Assembly (NCBI GenBank): GCA_002315375.1
Contig: DCHR01000036.1
Location: forward strand, 68,965 to 132,964
Reading direction: 5' to 3'
Source of the DNA: Treponema sp. UBA1747
GTDB lineage: Bacteria > Spirochaetota > Spirochaetia > Treponematales > Treponemataceae
DNA: 64,000 nt
This document shows, piece by piece, positions 60,874 through 64,000 of the stretch. The position numbers were made by a program, and so were the translations under genes. Below the pieces are notes generated by a model. That model made no database searches. It worked only from the letters and a program-made list of their open reading frames with translations, and was not told where the DNA came from. Numbering within the stretch: the first letter of the stretch is position 1; each line of letters begins with the position of its first letter.

Positions 60874-62087
60874 TTAAAAATATTTCCGTTTGTCAGATTA
60901 AGCTTCAAGAATTCACGGAAAAGATTTTCCAGAGCATTCTGTGGATTCTGATTAAAGCCAGTAACGTTTGTCCAGCATTCAAGACATTTCTTTACCGCTT
61001 CACTCAATACTTCAGCACCGCCCTGTGTATACATAAGGGGTCGAAGATTATCATAAAGCGACTGAAGAAACAGCTTGAGTTCTATACGAGGATTAAATCC
61101 GCCGCAATTTTTTACCATTGCCGAAAGGTCCGGCGCATGAGCTTCAATCACATAATGAAGGAATTCCCTGGCATTTTCATTCAAAACCGATGGAGGTTTT
61201 GGAAGATAATTCATCAGATAGTCATTAAGTGAACCTGTAAACTCAGGCTTATGGAAAACAGCTTCAATAACTTCACTCTGGTAAAAAGCTGTTCTTTCTG
61301 AAAAATTGTATGTACGGACACGGCTTAAAATTGTCGGCATTACTGCATTTCTTTTTGATGTAAGAAGAATGAAAACAGTATCTGCAGGAGGTTCTTCAAG
61401 AATCTTCAGAAGCGCATTCCGGACACTTTCGTTCATACGGTCCGCATTTTCAATGATGATTGTCTTTTTTCCTTCATCACTTTTCATGCGGGCCCAGGTT
61501 TCCATATTACGGATCTGAGAAACAGGAATTGTATCATATAAAAAGTCACTTTCCAGTTCCAGTGCGGCTTCTTTAAGTTTTGTACATTTATCCTGAAGTT
61601 CAGTAAAAGACGGAAGAACATGAGGAAAATCCAGTTCTTCAAGGTATTCATTGATTTTTCCGACCGCAGCCCCGATTTTATTCAGATTTTTATCGCCTTC
61701 AAGGAGAACATCACTGAAACGGAGTGTCAGTTTTCTTATAGACCTTAAAAAAAGATAACGGGCCGCATCAATATAACGGGCATTATTCTGGTAAGCAGTA
61801 AGAAAAGTATCGCAGGCTGCATTTATTTCAAGGAAACAGTCCCGTGGCCCGCATAAAATCAGGTTTGTAGAGAGAAGAGATTTATGTCTCAGACACGAAG
61901 GACAGTTGCATTCAAAGCTTCGTGGAATTGCTTCATGACAGGAAAGAATACGGGCTGTTTCAAGTGCCGCAGTCAGTTTCCCCGAAGCTTCATTTCCCGA
62001 GAACAAAACAGAACCCGGAAAAGTTCCTTTCTTCAAATCTGCAGTGAGAGCAAGCTTTGCCGGCTGTCCAAGAAGGTTTTCGTACAT
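60858..62087 (-). CDS. holB: DNA polymerase III delta'-like clamp-loader subunit
   Basis: The 409-residue AAA+ protein starts MYENLLGQPAKLALTADLKKGTFPGSVLFSGNEASGKLTAA, with a Walker A-like segment ending GKL instead of GKT/S, as expected for the non-hydrolysing delta'. It has a Cys cluster CNCPSC, ADRMNESVRNALLKILEEPPADTVFILLTSKRNAVMPTILSRVRTY, with SRV where delta' has SRC. It loads the sliding clamp. The start overlaps the cvpA stop by one base (TAATG). Confidence 0.85.
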   Translation of the reverse strand: MYENLLGQPAKLALTADLKKGTFPGSVLFSGNEASGKLTAALETARILSCHEAIPRSFECNCPSCLRHKSLLSTNLILCGPRDCFLEINAACDTFLTAYQNNARYIDAARYLFLRSIRKLTLRFSDVLLEGDKNLNKIGAAVGKINEYLEELDFPHVLPSFTELQDKCTKLKEAALELESDFLYDTIPVSQIRNMETWARMKSDEGKKTIIIENADRMNESVRNALLKILEEPPADTVFILLTSKRNAVMPTILSRVRTYNFSERTAFYQSEVIEAVFHKPEFTGSLNDYLMNYLPKPPSVLNENAREFLHYVIEAHAPDLSAMVKNCGGFNPRIELKLFLQSLYDNLRPLMYTQGGAEVLSEAVKKCLECWTNVTGFNQNPQNALENLFREFLKLNLTNGNIFKCADL

Positions 62088-62593
62088 TACTCGGCATCCT
62101 CTTCCGTAAAGCCAGCAGGAATAATCAGTTCCTGAGTCACAGCAGGTTCAATCTTTGATGTATAAAACCGGTCCAGTCTGCTGTCTTTTGTAATTGAAGA
62201 AGTATCAATCCATGGCTGTCTGTGTATAACAAAAAGAATTGCAAACACAAGAACAAAGCCTTCAGCAATACCAAAAAGGAAACCGGCAGCTCTGTTCAGA
62301 CCTCCGATAATTTCCCCCTTAAAGATTTTTGAAAGAATTACTTCAATTACTTTTACAACAAGGAAAACTCCAAGGAAAATTATTACAAAAGAGCAGATAT
62401 AACAGAGAGTCTGATTTTTGATTTTATCTGCAAGGAATTTTGCTCCATTAGCGTAAAAGAAAATAGAAAGAATAATTGCAAGAATCCATGCGGCTTTTCC
62501 AAGAACTTCCTTAATAAGTCCTTTGAAAGCGGCTCCAACCGAAATAATAAGAATAATTACAAAAAAGATTATATCAAGCATACCAATCATCAT
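62087..62593 (-). CDS. cvpA: CvpA-family membrane protein
   Basis: A 168-residue protein with four hydrophobic helices; LDIIFFVIILISVGAAFKGLIKEVLGKAAWILAIILS and the later GGLNRAAGFLFGIAEGFVLVFAI are the CvpA signature. CvpA is involved in envelope integrity and colicin V production in enterobacteria. It overlaps murG and holB by 4 and 1 bp. Confidence 0.85.
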   Translation of the reverse strand: MMIGMLDIIFFVIILIISVGAAFKGLIKEVLGKAAWILAIILSIFFYANGAKFLADKIKNQTLCYICSFVIIFLGVFLVVKVIEVILSKIFKGEIIGGLNRAAGFLFGIAEGFVLVFAILFVIHRQPWIDTSSITKDSRLDRFYTSKIEPAVTQELIIPAGFTEEDAE

Positions 62594-63744
62594 TTCCCTG
62601 CCTCAGTTAAGATTAATTCAGCAATTTTTTCTGCCGGTTTCACATCACCGCAAAGTTCCTTTAATTTTTCGGAATATGAAAGTCTCAAAGCAGAATCTGC
62701 CATTTTTCCAAGTTTAATTTTTAAATTTTCACCGGTAGCGTCATTTCCAAGAAGAACTTCTGCACAGCCCTTTTCTTCAAAGAACTTTGCATTATCTACC
62801 TGGTCCCCTCTTGTACCGTTTCCGCAAAGAGGAACAAGAACCATAGGCTTTTTCATTACAACACATTCCCAGATACTGTTTGCACCGGCTCTTGAAAGAA
62901 TTACATCAGCTGCCGAAAGAACATCTGCCATTTCCTTATAAATGAAAGGATACGGCTTATAATTTTCACCATAGGTTTCTTTTAATTTACTGTTTTCTTC
63001 TTCATTCGTGTTTACTATTCCCGTCTGATGAACAACGATAAAATGCTCACAAAGAAAAGAAAGGTTTTCAGAAACCAGAAGATTAATCTGTCGGGCCCCG
63101 CTTGAACCGCCCAAAACCATTAGAACAGGTTTTTCATGATTTTCAGGAATCCCCAGGAAAGAAAGTCCCCGCTCAGGTGAAGCTTCATAAAAAACAGGTC
63201 TTACAGGATTTCCGGTAACTACTGCTTTTGCCGCATTCGAAGGACTCAGAAACTTTTTTGTTTCCTCATAGCTTAAAAGCATTTTTCCGGCACTGCGGGC
63301 ATTAATTCTGTTTGCAAGGCCCGGAGTAAAATCACATTCATGAGTGAAAACCGGAATATGAAGAAGCTTTGCAGCAATGCACGGAGGAACAGAAACAAAT
63401 CCACCCTTTGAAAAAAGAAGTGCCGGCTTCAGTCTGGCCAGAATAAAAAAAGATTTGAAAAAACCACCGGCGATTTTGAAAAGATCGGAAAAATTCCGGA
63501 AAGAAAAGTATCTTCTCAATTTACCTGAAGGAATTCCATAAAATTTATCTGCACTGGGTTTTCCGTTTGGACGAACCGCACTTTCAACGATTTTTTTGTC
63601 CATGCCGCGGGAACACCCAAGCCAGGAGATTTCTATTTCGAAATTATTTTTTTCAGCAAGTGATTTTAATTCATCTGCTACAGCAAGACCAGGATAAATA
63701 TGACCTGCTGTTCCACCGCCTGTAAAGGCAATCTTTGTAATCAT
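62590..63744 (-). CDS. murG: UDP-GlcNAc:lipid-I GlcNAc transferase
   Basis: ATG 63744 is preferred (384 residues, MITKIAFTGGGTAGHIYPGLAVADEL); a TTG 36 nt upstream would add an unrelated N-terminus. The first loop GGGTAGHIYP and C-terminal SRAGANSIWECVVMKKPMVLVPL and the G-x-S block VLGGSSGARQIN match MurG. It completes lipid II at the inner face of the membrane. No clear ribosome site is seen. It begins the cvpA-holB-ntrBC gene string. Confidence 0.94.
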   Translation of the reverse strand: MITKIAFTGGGTAGHIYPGLAVADELKSLAEKNNFEIEISWLGCSRGMDKKIVESAVRPNGKPSADKFYGIPSGKLRRYFSFRNFSDLFKIAGGFFKSFFILARLKPALLFSKGGFVSVPPCIAAKLLHIPVFTHECDFTPGLANRINARSAGKMLLSYEETKKFLSPSNAAKAVVTGNPVRPVFYEASPERGLSFLGIPENHEKPVLMVLGGSSGARQINLLVSENLSFLCEHFIVVHQTGIVNTNEEENSKLKETYGENYKPYPFIYKEMADVLSAADVILSRAGANSIWECVVMKKPMVLVPLCGNGTRGDQVDNAKFFEEKGCAEVLLGNDATGENLKIKLGKMADSALRLSYSEKLKELCGDVKPAEKIAELILTEAGK

Positions 63745-63820
63745 AGGATTTATTTTAATACAGAAGGAAGTTTTCTTCAATGAAAGAGGTTTTAAATGGA
63801 AGAACAGAACCAGAGGAAGG

Positions 63821-63841
63821 TTTCGACAGGCTCACCACCCG
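63821..63841. repeat. Short dispersed repeat (GGTTTCGACAGGCTCACCACC type)
   Basis: GGTTTCGACAGGCTCACC lies between murG and the tRNA. Related sequences occur at 40845-40871 in the other orientation (GGTGGTTGAGCTTGCCGAGA) and at 12133-12147 (TTCCGACAGGCTCAG). All are intergenic, like a small REP-type family. Confidence 0.5.
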
Positions 63842-63868
63842 GTGCAGGCTAAAAAATCCTTTTCGGGC

Positions 63869-63900
63869 AAAAAAAAAGACTTCCTGAAGAGGAAGTCTTT
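63869..63900 (-). terminator. Terminator after tRNA-Phe
   Basis: On the minus strand AAAGACTTCC, loop TCTTCA, and GGAAGTCT followed by T9 begin just after the tRNA 3' end. Confidence 0.9.
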
Positions 63901-63901
63901 C

Positions 63902-63974
63902 TGCCACCGGTTGGAATCGAACCAACGACACATGGATTTTCAGTCCATTGCTCTACCAACTGAGCTACAGCGGC
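63902..63974 (-). tRNA. tRNA-Phe (GAA)
   Basis: The 73-nt minus-strand sequence folds as a cloverleaf. The acceptor arms are GCCGCTG and CGGTGGC with discriminator A. D arm GCTC…GAGC, anticodon stem ATGGA/TCCAT with loop CTGAAAA (anticodon GAA), and T arm GTTGG-TTCGATT-CCAAC. The 3' CCA is not encoded. Confidence 0.97.
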
Positions 63975-64000
63975 TAAGTGATTGTTATATTATCTGAAAC

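Noticed and set aside
63745..63780. Upstream TTG start for murG
   Set aside because: The extra 12 residues do not belong to MurG; ATG 63744 gives the usual start.
1..64000. Insertion sequences, prophage or toxin-antitoxin genes
   Set aside because: No transposase, integrase, phage structural gene or toxin family was recognised in any frame.

Overview
The window looks like a piece of a Treponema-type spirochete chromosome, probably a host-associated anaerobe. That is an inference, not a database result. The evidence is low-to-moderate GC with A/T-rich spacers, spirochete-style lipoprotein signal peptides, many TPR proteins, a large transmembrane chemoreceptor, bactofilin, and ferredoxin-dependent indolepyruvate oxidoreductase in place of respiratory genes. 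I saw no transposase, integrase, phage gene or CRISPR array.

Region by region. 1-6.2 kb: aromatic 2-oxoacid metabolism (a hotdog thioesterase cut by the window edge, paaK, iorAB) surrounding a PadR / HAAS-domain / DUF4097 envelope-stress-type operon. A highly folded 210-bp intergenic element lies between paaK and padR. 6.3-9.4 kb: a biotin block (birA, bioY, ecfA, ecfT) with a BirA-operator-like inverted repeat at the birA start. 9.5-12.1 kb: a DRE-TIM aldolase and a sodium/solute symporter. 12.2-16.5 kb: thiBPQ-type thiamine ABC transporter with tatD, behind a TPP riboswitch. 16.5-26.7 kb: envelope and signalling genes, including a GT8-acyltransferase fusion, a GGDEF protein, three TPR proteins, a phosphoesterase and a ParB-like protein. 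26.8-28.7 kb: leuCD-type dehydratase. 28.8-38.0 kb: a sugar regulon made of a membrane-anchored sugar-binding protein, LytS/YesM kinase, YesN regulator and sugar-binding lipoprotein, followed by a ChvE/MmsAB monosaccharide ABC importer. 38.1-40.8 kb: YhhN protein and chemoreceptor. 40.9-46.7 kb: cytidylate-kinase-like protein, ABC-F ATPase, DEAD-box helicase and Rho. 46.9-52.2 kb: envelope and ribosome genes (WecA/TagO-like transferase, bactofilin, lnt, HU, rpsT, a small zinc ribbon, plsC, rpmE). 52.4-54.1 kb: glgC and a small acidic protein. 54.1-58.0 kb: a 1293-residue lipoprotein built from 25 Cys-rich units, 21 of them in a 297-bp higher-order repeat. 58.3-63.8 kb: ntrC/ntrB-type pair, holB, cvpA and murG, then tRNA-Phe.

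How it fits together: the cell probably imports monosaccharides through the ChvE/MmsAB system under the three-component sensor, stores carbon through glgC, salvages biotin and thiamine, and may gain energy from aromatic amino acids through IOR plus acyl-CoA chemistry. The most unusual items are the Cys-rich repeat lipoprotein next to a sigma-54-type two-component system, the cloverleaf-like element at 1.62-1.83 kb, and an attenuator-like terminator placed directly before the sugar-sensor operon.
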